This document shows positions 38,106 to 55,795 of a stretch of DNA of 64,000 nucleotides, in pieces (the first letter of the stretch is position 1; each line of letters opens with the position of its first letter). Below the pieces are notes generated by a model. It did no database searches. It saw nothing but the letters and a program-made list of their open reading frames with translations, and was not told the origin of the DNA. The stretch spans positions 1,076,001 to 1,140,000 of the forward strand of contig BDSL01000002.1 of the NCBI GenBank assembly GCA_003116995.1, read 5' to 3'. The DNA is from Yamagishiella unicocca (lineage: Eukaryota > Chlorophyta > Chlorophyceae > Chlamydomonadales > Volvocaceae). The translations under genes were made by a program, and so were the position numbers.

Positions 38106-41100
38106 TCAGCACGTCTCCAAGATGCGCCGCGCCAGGTCCTCCTTCTCGAAGCAGTCGGAGCAGTCCACGCCCGCCTCCACCAGGATGGCCTTCAGCTCCC
38201 GAGCCCGCATCTTGAGCAGCGCCTCGTAGCTCCAAGTGCCAGGCGCAGCCCGGCTCCTCGTGCCGGCCCCTCCGCCTGCCAATAATGAGCAGTTCCCGAC
38301 GTGTAGGACTGAGACGCATACCGTAGGCTCAAACCACTAGAGGTCCTGTGCGTCGTTTATACAACTGCAACCCCAGCCGCACTATCTACGGCATGACGCG
38401 CCACTCGCATGTAGGCTGCGGCTGGGGACTCAGTCACCTCCACGGCCGCACCCCTCCCACCACCACCACGGCAGCTGGAAGGGAGCGTGTTGATCCGAGC
38501 CGTGCTTTTGTCCAGATCTGCTAGCGCCGCGTACCCGCGTGAGCACCAGCGGCCCCCCCCCCGTCGCCTCACCTGTCGCAGACGAGGTCGTGGACGAGCC
38601 AGCCCGCGACGACGATGCATCGGTCGCTGACTCTGGCCGTGCAGCGCTGGCACCGCCGCCACCATACGCATCGCTGCTCCTGCTGCTGCTTCCTGCAGCG
38701 CTGCTGCCGCTTGCCGCTGCACCGCCAAGGTTCTCGAAACCTCTGAGCGATGACGACAGCGGCGCCTGCCGCTCCATGGCCGCTGCCGTCTGCTGCAGCC
38801 GCTCCATCACCTGGCATACAAGGCGCGGGTGGAGGGCAGGCAAGAACAACACCAACCACACAAGTCAATTGCCCGACCGCTCCTTACAGCTGGGGCCCCT
38901 GCCCCTGCCCCTGCCCCTGCCCCTGCCCCTGCCCCTGCCCCTGCCCCTGCCCCTGCCCCTGCCCCTGCCCCTGCCCCTGCCCCTGCCCCTGCCCCTGCCC
39001 CTGCCCCTGCCCCTGCCCCTGCCCCTGCCCCTGCCCCTGCCCCTGCCCCTGCCCCTGCCCCTGCCCCTGCCCCTGCCCCTGCCCCTGCCCCTGCCCCTGC
39101 CCCCGCCCCGTCCGGCCCCGCCCTTTCCTCTCCCAACCTGGGGGACCACACCGCCCGTGGCCGCCCCTTCAGAAATGCAGCGGGAGACCGACCCGGCCCA
39201 TCCTGCCCCACCTGCGGCACGTCGACGGCTTCCCCCCGGGCCAGCGGCACTGCCAGCTCCAGGGCCCAGGCCAGGATGGCCGCCTTGCTGGAGCGGCGCA
39301 CCACGTCGTCCGGAGTGGGGCCCCCACCCACGAAGGCGCTGAAGATGTCAACCTGCAGGCGCCGGGGGGTGGTGGCGGGGGCGGTGGTGCGGGGGTCAGG
39401 CAGGAGTGAGCGGACCGACGCCGGCTTCTGTGGCCGCACCCACAGCACCCCACCTTCGTGTCCAGGAACTGCAGGTGTCCTGCCCCCAGCAGCTCCAGCG
39501 ACCAGCAAGGCCCCGGGCAGCTGGTAACGAAGCGCCTGGCGGACGGAACAGCAGGGCGGAGAGGGCGTTGGATTGCGTGTGCGAAGGCAACACAGATGCC
39601 CTAATCCTGAGGTGCATGCCGTAGCGCACATGGCCTTTATGCTTTTTGTCTCACCCCACCAGAGGGCCCCTCCCGCCGACACACGGGTATCCCCTCACGC
39701 CTCCCGCCGCACCCCTCCTGCGCCGCCCCGCTTCCTGATCACGCGCCGCCGCCGCTGCCGCACCCACCTGTAGTTTGCGTCGGCTGGGATGATATCCGTG
39801 TTGCGGGCCGCACCCACCACCAGTGCGGGCACGCGGCGGGGCGGGCTGCAGGCCACCCGCATGCCGGGCAGTGCGGAAGGGTAGCCGGGACCTGCGGCGG
39901 CGGGTTGAGGGGTCGGGTCCCCCGGGAGGTCACGTTCTGTGCCGCGACTGTGCGAGGCGTACGCCAGGGTTCGCCCGGCGGCAGGTGTGGATTGGGAAGG
40001 TGCTGTGCTGACCTGCAAGGTTCCAGCAATATGGTTCGCGCCGTGCACACTAGGGACCTCTTGGAGTGCTGTGGTGACGTAACTAGGGTTCCGCTCCAGC
40101 GTACGCTGCCCTGAAAGAAACGGCGTGAGCCGTTTCCCACGCGCTGGCTTCGTTATCTGATTAAGCCGCAACTAGGCACTCACCCATCGGCGTCATGCCC
40201 GTCACGTCCACGGGGTCAAGCAGAGCGATTCCCTTGACCCGCGGGTCGCTGGCGGCCGTTAGGACGCTCAGCTTGCCGCCGCGGGAGTGGCCTGCCAGCA
40301 GGATGGCCCCGGGATCTACGAAGGGGCTGACCCGTGGGTCTCTCGTGCACGAGTCCATGATGGACCTGTCGGGCAGAGAGGCGGTGCCGGAGGGGAGTAG
40401 GAGGTGCGGCCTACACAAGGTGCTGCGTTGGCGATACGACGCATCCATTTCTCCGGGCAAGGTGTCTTGTCTTGCGTTGCCGGGTGTCCAAACGACAGGC
40501 CCCAACTTGGAAACGCAACCGCCGCACTGCAGAGCCTGGCGAATACCGGTAACAGCCCCCGCACAGCCCGCGTGTGGCCCCGATCGGGTGACCCGAACTC
40601 ACCCGATCGCGCCAACCATGGTGACGTCATCCACCAACTCAGGCACGTCGTACAGCACCACCGCCAGGCCCCAAGACGCCAAGTCAGCGGCGTACGACCC
40701 GTACAGCCCGCTGTGAAGCAGGAAGCCGGCGGACAGCACCACCAGCGGCCAGCGCTGCGGCGCCTGCTGCGGCGCTGCGAGTCATCAGGGCAGCGTAGGG
40801 TACCGGGGGGATTACAGAAAAGAGCCGTTTACTCGACATGGGAAATGTAGCTGGTGCATAGGCTTTGGACACCTGCCGGGGGGGCCAACAGGGGTCGCGA
40901 TGGTGGTGACGAGATGTACGACTACGGCAATGATCATCCAGCCAGTACGACACAATGCAACGCCCGCTGGCTCACACTGCGGTACGAACATGCTGAAGGT
41001 GCAGTCCAGCGGGCCCGAGGTGCCCTGCCCGACCCGGATCGTCATCTGGGGCAGCTGCGATGACGTGTACGGCCCCCGGCCGAGGTACTGGCTCAAGGCG

Positions 41101-41554
41101 ACGCCCGTGCCCGCGTTGGAGGTGTTCTGCGTGAGGGGGTTACAAGTAAAGAACCGGTAACTCGACTGGGGTAATGTAGTTGGTGCATAGACTTTATACT
41201 TCGGAACGCGCGCGCATGCTACTGGGCGGCCACACAGATGGAGGGGGGGGGTTGGGGGCGGGAGCGAACAGGGTTTCCAGAGCAGCGCCCTGGAGGCAGC
41301 TGTCCGGGGGGTGTCGTCACGGAGGGAGCGTCGTCCCCAGTCCCCACCATGTGAGCCGGTGCTGTTGACTTGCTGCCACCGCGATTGTGCTTCTTGGCAG
41401 CGGTGCTACGTGTCAGCGTCTGCGCGAGTGGGGCTGCTGCCGCTACTGCTGCGGTGAGGCCTACGCGGGCTAGCGCCGGTGTAGACGTCCGCGTTGTAAG
41501 GTGCTGTAAAACACTGTTGACGACGGAGCCTCGGTTCAACGTCATGTGTGCCAT
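38106..41554 (-). CDS. Chlorophyllase-family alpha/beta hydrolase with C-terminal SAP-like tail
   Basis: Exons: first exon from 41554 (donor unresolved, about 41330), 41126 to about 40970 (donor unresolved), about 40774-40603, 40365-40184, 39891-39768, 39535-39454, 39352-39212, 38810-38573, 38275-38106. Phases agree from the third exon onward. The N-terminus is Ala/Thr/Arg-rich and transit-peptide-like. Core motifs: PLVVLSAGFLLHSGLYGSYA, SWGLAVVLYDVPELVDDV, ILLAGHSRGGKLSVLTAA (chlorophyllase lipase motif with nucleophile Ser), IALLDPVDVTG (acid region) and LELLGAGHLQFLDTK (His region). Chlorophyllases remove phytol from chlorophyll. After the hydrolase come a Ser/Gly-rich linker and a terminal module, YEALLKMRARELKAILVEAG then VDCSDCFEKEDLARRILE, resembling SAP/ARMET-C helices. 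That tail is unusual for the family. The plastid location is inferred. Confidence 0.82.
38896..39104. repeat. Hexanucleotide (CCCCTG)n array, about 34 copies, in a chlorophyllase-gene intron
   Basis: A near-perfect array of about 209 bp. The gene is on the minus strand, so the pre-mRNA carries (GGGGCA)n, a strong G-quadruplex former. It occupies about half of the 401-nt intron between exons 39352-39212 and 38810-38573. It is open in all frames (Pro-Ala, Pro-Leu, Pro-Cys or Gly-Ala/Gly-Arg dipeptides), which creates spurious long frames. Confidence 0.97.
40805..40864. repeat. Dispersed intronic repeat family A, copy 1
   Basis: A roughly 60-bp element with core TTACAGAAAAGAGCCGTTTA then CTCGACATGGGAAATGTAGC and TGGTGCATAGGCT. 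It lies in a chlorophyllase-gene intron, about 31 nt from the next 3' splice site. Nearly identical sequence occurs at 59325-59382, and a diverged copy at 41134-41191. Confidence 0.9.
41134..41191. repeat. Dispersed intronic repeat family A, copy 2 (diverged)
   Basis: Matches copy 1 with several substitutions (TTACAAGTAAAGAACCGGTA, ACTCGACTGGGGTAATGTAG, TTGGTGCATAG). It is in the same orientation as copy 1 and abuts the 3' splice site of the exon starting at 41126. Confidence 0.85.
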
Positions 41555-42674
41555 ATTTTGTGGTCGAGGAGACACTTGCAGGAGGAAGGATACGCGCGGT
41601 CTGTATTATAACGTCGCGTTTTTATAAGAAGCGAAGTTGAGTGCAATAAAAAATTAATGGCGATGGCGGGGCGACCCCCATTGCAGTGACCCATGCGCAA
41701 ATGCGACGACAGACGAACCAATTCCGTCGCTTGCCCTCGCCCTAGGAAAAATGCTTCGCCGCGCAGACTAGGCTATTGTAAGGGTCATTTTGCAGCGACA
41801 AGCCGTTCCATCCAACGGTCGACGGCCGGTGTGAGCATTCGTCTTCCGACTGCTTCCTTTCCGGGAACCCCCGCAATCCTTAGGGCTCCATTGGTCCGCG
41901 CTGAGAGGAGAGTAATAGCAGTATTTCACAGCGCTAGATGAAAACGGCTTGAGGGTCAGGAGCTGTGGTGAAGGAGGTCTTAACAGGGTGGGAATACACA
42001 CGTTTGCGACTCCTAGGCGTGGGTATTAAGAAAGGACGTGTGAGCGGTGTGAGGGTCTAAGGGGACGAGGGAGTAAAACTATTAGGTGCGGTTCTACAAT
42101 TGTAGCACCAGTACTTTTAATTGCCCCTAGGGAACCGTGTGATGACGCTGGGAACGTGCTCGAGGGTTGACTAGGTGTGACTGACTTCTGGATAGGGAAT
42201 GCTCCACGGCCCAGACATTACCATCACGACCTGGGAAGGCTTCGGAGATGAATTGCTATGCTGATCAAAGGAAACAAGCAGCACGGCAACCGTCGTACAA
42301 GCCGTCTTTTGTCATGTGCCCATGTCTTCCCCTTGGAGTACCTCGAGTACAATTGCTAAACAAACCTGCGTGAGGTCTGAACTCAGGGCCTTGGCCAACA
42401 TCCTCTCCCTCCCTTATTTCTCGGTAACACTCATTAAAGCGCTGCCGTTGTCGCTCTTATAAAGTTGGAACCAGTCTCACTTTATACATCAGCTGAAAGC
42501 TCCTTGCTGGCACCGCTTACTGGTTTGCGGACTGCACATGTCGCTTCGGTCAGAGCGGCTAGGCTTCTGACGAAAGATTTCAACATACTGTTTAGTGCTT
42601 CCTTCCGTCAAGTATTAATATTCAGTGGCTCTTAGTGGATTGGAGAATACCGTTTCCGACAAGTGCTTCCGCCC
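41555..42674. promoter_or_regulatory. Divergent intergenic region, chlorophyllase / FAP174-like
   Basis: These 1.1 kb separate two divergent starts. A TATA-like CTTATAAAG occurs at about 42456, about 215 bp before the FAP174-like ATG. AT-rich sequence near 41605-41660 lies upstream of the chlorophyllase gene. No coding sequence is recognised. Confidence 0.5.
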
Positions 42675-43551
42675 ATGGCAGACCTTCAGGAGTTCACCAA
42701 GCAGCAGTTCGATGAAGCGTACAAACGTGCCCTTGAGAGGAAGCGCCTTTTTAAGGAGTACTTGGCCCGACATGAGGTATGTTTGGCGACGCGTCGCAAC
42801 ATGCGTGACGCGTGCAGTTGGCGGACGAGGTGTGGAATCAAGGGGGCCTCCCTTGTAACTCTCGCATTCGTTTTAGCGTCGCTGGATACATATACATGGC
42901 CACGCGTTTCATCGCAGCGGTTCAAGGGATGCACTCGCCCTTGGCCGTTCCCAAACCGAACCCGTGGGGTGGGCACGAAGAGGCGAGCGCTAGGGGGGCA
43001 TCGCCGTGCGTGACCCGGTCCAAGTAAACGACGCAAGCCCTAACGATGCAGCATTTGGGCACATGGCCTCAGGACATCTGTGCGATGCAGGGGGAGTAGT
43101 GGCCTGCCCTGTCCAGTTCACGAAACACGCACTCAGGAACCCACATATTTGCTGTCAGTAGCGGTGGAGTACCCTACGTTTCTGGGTACTTGTTTGGGAG
43201 TCAGCGGCGGGTCGACCTCCGCGTGCTGAGATTTCTGCTGCTGCGAACCCGTGCGGCCCGCTCTGTCGACCCGGTGCTGCGCGCGCGCCGCCCTGCACCC
43301 ACGAGCGTCCAGCTCACATACAGGAACCGTCATACAGCTCACTCCTCATGCTCTCTGTTGTCGCATTTGCCTCCACACAGGTTATGGAGAAACTCAACAG
43401 CGCGATTGAAAAGCTTTACGAATGCGAACGGTTGCCCGAGGACCCGCTCGAATTCATAGCGCTGGAGGTAACGGCCAGGCCAAGTGCCGCAAGCGGGATC
43501 CAGCAGCAAGGAAGCATAAAGGCCAAGCTCACGGGGGCGAAGGTCGCGTAG
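42675..43551 (+). CDS. FAP174: MYCBP/AMY-1-like protein, probable FAP174 axonemal subunit
   Basis: Two exons (42675-42776, 43381-43551), phase 0, encode 90 aa. The sequence reads MADLQEFTKQQFDEAYKRAL, RLFKEYLARHEVMEKLNSAI, EKLYECERLPEDPLEFIALE, which aligns with human MYCBP (the ...FRRYLEKSGVLDTLTKVLVALYEE...PLDFL pattern). In Chlamydomonas the MYCBP orthologue FAP174 is a roughly 10-kDa central-pair (C2) protein with a DPY-30/RIIa-like dimerisation helix that docks on an AKAP. Length and domain fit that protein. The start is the first ATG, with a good context (GCCCATGG). The intron is 604 nt. A TGTAA occurs 305 nt past the stop. Confidence 0.85.
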
Positions 43552-45555
43552 TTGAGGCTTGCGTGGCTGCCTGCCGTCTTGGCCGCCCGCGGATTGACAT
43601 GCGGCGTTGCTGGTGGCGGCGACGGCAGTGATTATAGTGGTGGTGGTGGTGTGGCGGTAAGTTGGTGCTGCCTCCTGCTCCCTGGCCGGGTTCCCAACCC
43701 ACTAGGGTACCAGGCCAATCCTAGGCGGTATGGTTCGCACGCATTTTTCTGCCTCCCTATTTCGGCGATGGGCACGAACGGTGGTTTCGGAGCACGTCAT
43801 GTATGCCCTTTTGTGGCGTTGCAAGCGAGTAGGCGGACCATTGGTCGCGGAGAGCTGTAAAAGAGCACGATGCAAGCAAGCATAGGCGCGGGCGCACCGC
43901 TCGGGACTTCGTGTTGTCGCTGGGTTAGCGAGCTCTATGACGGCGAGTTTTATATAATTATGACTGGGTATTGCCGTTGGGTTCGGTAAGTCACAACCAG
44001 AATAGCGGGGGCTGTTGAGTTGCTGATGGGAATAATGCATAATATCCGCAGACTCGCGACGCGCTACGTTTGCAGGGCGTTTGCTGTCCTCTTTCGTACA
44101 CCAACCGCATTCAACCCTGGAACTTCCACGCCCACTTTGTGGTGCTTGCATTTTTGGCGTGGAAGGTAAAACATCATTTGTCGCATGTGTGGTAACTGCC
44201 TCCTGGGTTTTGGAAGGGTGTAGGTGTGCGGCTTCGCGGTTCTTCAACAAGCCTGCAGGATGTGTGGTGGTCACCGTTGTCGACAAATGGGTGTACCAGT
44301 GCACCGGCGTGCGCCACACGGTGTGGAGTCCGCGCGCACCAGAACGGCACCGAACGGAGGTTTAGTTGTGTGGTCCATTGCGCCGCGTGCTGGCGTCATG
44401 CGCAACGTTCATGGTGGTGTTCCTCGCCCTCCGAACGCGCGATGTCGTCCCGATCGGTAGAAAAACATCATCAGGGAAAGCATTAGATTTACATACAAGC
44501 CTCGAGCGCCTGCCCGCTGTCGGTGCCTCCATCTCCCAATAAACCCAGATCGCTCGAGGCGCCGACTACATCCCGATGCACGTGCGTCGTCGTCGTACAC
44601 GTTCACAGCACCCCATGGGGCAGGTTGGCAGTTAGTTACGAGGTTCCTAGCAAGGCAACGCAACAGCGGAGAGAAATCGCAGTGCCATGAAGAGCCCCCA
44701 ACGCAGATGGCGCGGTTCCCGAAGAGCCGTACGCACAGCCCCCTTGTCACGCCGCTTACCGGCCACTAAGAGTCCAAATGTAGAAGAAATACAAGGCCCC
44801 GGTCCATCACAGCGGAAGGCGAGTTCGCGGGTGAGGCGAGCGAACAAAAGCGTATTAATCGTTCCGCGGCGGCACACATCTCACACAACCACTTGCGTGT
44901 GCGGTGGCGCGCGCGCGGCGCTCATGTGTCGCTGCTCCCCTCCAATAAGGCCTGGGCGCAGCGCAGTGCAGCTCTGACAGCCGCGCCTGCCCCAGCAAGT
45001 CCAAGCGGGTAGATGAACCCGAAACACGCCGAAATACCCTGGTACGTGTCATCGCCGCCGCATGACCACACAACAAGCAAAACAGTCGGCGCCGCGGCCG
45101 TGGGCGTGCGGGGCAGCCGGCGCAAATGCATGCGGGTCAGTCGGCTGTAGCATATATACCTGTTTTCAAATAGACAAGAGATGGCTCACGTTGCCGCGGC
45201 CCTAGGAAGAGAGACACTTCGTCGATCTGCTGCAGTCTTGTGAGCCTTGTTCTCTCGGAGCTTCCTCCCCGGCCACGCATCGCCATGGATGCGTTCAAAT
45301 TCACGCACCGCGCGCGTCCCAGCGCCATGCGATGAACAGTTCACTTGTCCCCCCCCCCCCCGCCTGCCGCAGCAGCCGGCCTCAGCCTCGCAGCGCATTC
45401 CGCACACCCCTACCAGCCCAAGCCGAATGCGGTACCGGGCCTTGGGAGACATGCCGCGCATCCTTCGCCACAATAAAAACACGTGGCACGCAGCGCACAA
45501 CTTACGACACCGACACGTCATAAGCACAGTCGTCCGCCCCCCGGGCGGCCGGGCG
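43552..45555. other. Convergent 3' region, FAP174-like / giant kinase
   Basis: The FAP174-like transcript probably ends near TGTAA 43856. The kinase 3' UTR must lie to the right; the nearest good minus-strand TGTAA is at 44489, which would make a roughly 1.1-kb UTR. Open frames on both strands resemble nothing known. Confidence 0.45.
43856..43860 (+). terminator. Candidate polyadenylation signal TGTAA for FAP174-like gene
   Basis: TGTAA lies 305 nt past the stop at 43551. It is a motif and distance call. Confidence 0.45.
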
Positions 45556-53403
<7,848 letters not shown>

Positions 53404-53814
53404 TCGCTAGACCCTCCACGGCCCAGTAAGCCGCTCTCTTAGTTAAAGCGCTCCATTAAACAACATGGTCCCAAGTATGGCCGGTGCAAGAGCGGCTACA
53501 AGCAGGCGAAACGGTAAAGCATGTCAACGAGTTGGGTACAGTCCTTTCACTCAGGAAACATGTAGTAAATGGCCAGGTACAATGCTATGCGCTCTACGCT
53601 GATGGCGGTCGTGGTGGTAAGGGAATGCGTATTAGCCGTACATGGATTTTGCAGCTGTTGGCAAGCTCGCTAAAACCAGCACAATTCTAGTAAAGAAGCC
53701 TGGTTTAAGTAAACTGGTGTTGTTCTGCAATATTGACCGCCCTGTGCGGATGGGACAGGCCCATGTTGTGAACTTTAGGTAACGTGAATAGGGCAAGAGG
53801 CGCCGAAAACAAAC
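53404..53814. promoter_or_regulatory. Shared divergent promoter region, giant kinase / UBE2T-like
   Basis: These 411 bp separate the two divergent start codons; both promoters and 5' UTRs lie here. A CAAT-like and AT-rich stretch runs through 53690-53790. No clear TATA box is seen. Confidence 0.5.
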
Positions 53815-55498
53815 ATGGCAGGGCTGTCGGCAGTCAGCATTAATAGGATGTCACGGGACGTGAAGGAGCTGATCGCGGGGCCTCCAGCAGGCATCTCCGC
53901 CTGGCTGGCCAGCGAGGAAAACATCACAATTGTGGACGCACAGGTTATGGGACCGGATGGCACATCCTACGCTGGTGGACTGTTTCAGTTGCGAGTAACT
54001 TTCCCCGATCGGTGCGTGCGTGAACGCGCTGGCATACGACATCCTGTCCTCAAGCACGATAACACACACACCCTTGCGCCGTTCGCTGCATGCAGTTATC
54101 CCATGGAACCCCCAAACGTCAAGTTCAAAACGAAGGTAGCGGCTTTACCGTTTCATGCTCATTTCCTCGGTCCTCATCAACTGCGCAAACCCTATAATCG
54201 TGTACTGCCTACAGCTTCTGTAAACCCGCGCACCCGGACACGCCGTTGCTCAGGTCTATCACCCCAACGTTGCGCATGACGGGAACATTTGCCTGAGCGT
54301 CCTCAACATGCCACCAAAGGTAGGGACGTGCAGGTGCACACCGCGGCTGCCTAGCTCCCGGGACAAGCGGCTTGCATTGACAGCTAGACGATGTCAACAT
54401 GTTCACCCCTCAAAGTATGAGTACGACCCGCTACTCAACCCCTCTCAGGGCGACTGGAAGCCAGCGCACAGCTTACGGACGGTGCTGCTTAGCATCCAGT
54501 CGCTGCTGGCAGAGCCAAATCCGGACGACCCTCTGGATGCTGACGCGGTATGGTAGTGCTTGTGGCGCGTGGGATTCGCTTTGTCTGCTATGGGTCTTTC
54601 GGGGTCATCTCTGGCGGTATGGGCATAGGTTTTCGCGCGGGTTATTGTGCCGTACCACCGTGCCGTCGCCACAGCAACCGGCTGAACCATGATTTTGCTG
54701 CTATTAAATTCACTATGTGGAGTAGGTGCGGGTGCTAGCGAACATAGCTTTTCCAGGCCGTAGGCTTCTGGCGGGTGTTGAGTACCGGTAGGCGTTACGT
54801 AGGTGTTAAGTGACACACCAAAACGCCAAATGCAATAATAGTGCTATTTTATTCCTGCATACGAGGACGGAAATGCAGAGAGGCGTGCAGGCATGTGAAA
54901 CGTCATATGCATGGACATGCCGACATGTTGCCGCGGTCCTGTGCACTTTCCCTTCGGTTGCAGGCCAAAGAGCTCAAAACCCACCCACAGTTGTTCAGGA
55001 GCCGCGCTGTGGAATGGACGCGCCTGTATGCAAACCCCAATGTCCATGTGGCTTCCGCCGCGGCGAAGGGCTCTGACGCTGGTCACCCCTCGCAACGCCC
55101 CACCGAGTCACCGGACGCGGGTGGGAGTGGTGCGGTGTTAGACCGACGACCAGAAGGCTTCATCAAGCCGGCGCAAATGGAGCAAGCCGTCAATGCGCAG
55201 GCAACAACCGCGAATCCCAGTCGCGCTTGCGGACAAACAGAGACAAATTGCCCTTTAACACAAAAAGATGTGGCGGAGGCCACACACGCCGCGTCGGCCG
55301 GTGGGCAACAGGAAGCAGGAGAAGGTGCGGCTCAAGGTCATTTTGCTAGATCTTTGTGGCTTTGCCATAAACGTCGCTGGAATTGTTATTGCAGGATCAA
55401 ACGTGGCAACCTTGGGCAAGCGCGCGCCAGATGCGGTTCCTACCGGCCCCAAGTCGCGACTATCCTTGAGCAAGCGCTCGCGCGGCCCGACGAGTTAG
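53815..55498 (+). CDS. UBE2T: Ubiquitin-conjugating enzyme E2, UBE2T/UBC37-like
   Basis: Six exons: 53815-54011, 54096-54135, 54254-54319, 54449-54547, 54964-55324, 55395-55498. They are phase-consistent and give 288 aa. UBC fold blocks: [60 protein letters not shown] (catalytic Cys about 92, HPN motif present), [34 protein letters not shown] and [13 protein letters not shown]. The PPK-G-W-P and SEPNPDDPL patterns are closest to UBE2T (plant UBC37). In animals UBE2T monoubiquitinates FANCD2 with FANCL in crosslink repair. The disordered tail of about 120 aa ends in basic [14 protein letters not shown]-like as in UBE2T. Reading through the last intron instead gives a different tail ending at 55518, but good donor and acceptor sites favour splicing. 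Confidence 0.92.
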
Positions 55499-55795
55499 AT
55501 ATGGAGGATCTAAGATAAATTGTGATGATTGGCGGTGTATCCAGTTAAATCCTGGTCATAATTTTGATGGTCTCCTCTGAAAAATCAGGCCGCGCCGTAC
55601 AAGTAATGCGCAACTGGAAAAATGACCAGGATTGGGAGCAGAGACCTTAGTCGTCGTTCCATGCTGCGCTGCAGCTAACGGATGTCACTGCTCTTGTAAC
55701 TCTGCTTGCTGCCAAGTTCCCTGGTTGACATCGTAGAACGCACATCAATTCGCCAGCGTTGGCAACTAAGCAGCTGCCCAGCACAAACACCCAAA
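55499..55795. promoter_or_regulatory. Short intergenic region between UBE2T-like and ABC1K genes
   Basis: Less than 300 bp separate two plus-strand genes. It must hold the UBE2T-like terminator (TGTAA at 55695) and the ABC1K promoter and 5' UTR. Confidence 0.5.
55695..55699 (+). terminator. Candidate polyadenylation signal TGTAA for UBE2T-like gene
   Basis: TGTAA lies about 200 nt past the UBE2T-like stop and 97 nt before the next ATG. It is a motif and distance call. Confidence 0.45.

Noticed and set aside
38539..39682. Pro-Leu, Pro-Ala, Pro-Cys and Gly-Ala dipeptide open frames
   Set aside because: They are produced by the (CCCCTG)n hexanucleotide in an intron of the chlorophyllase-family gene.
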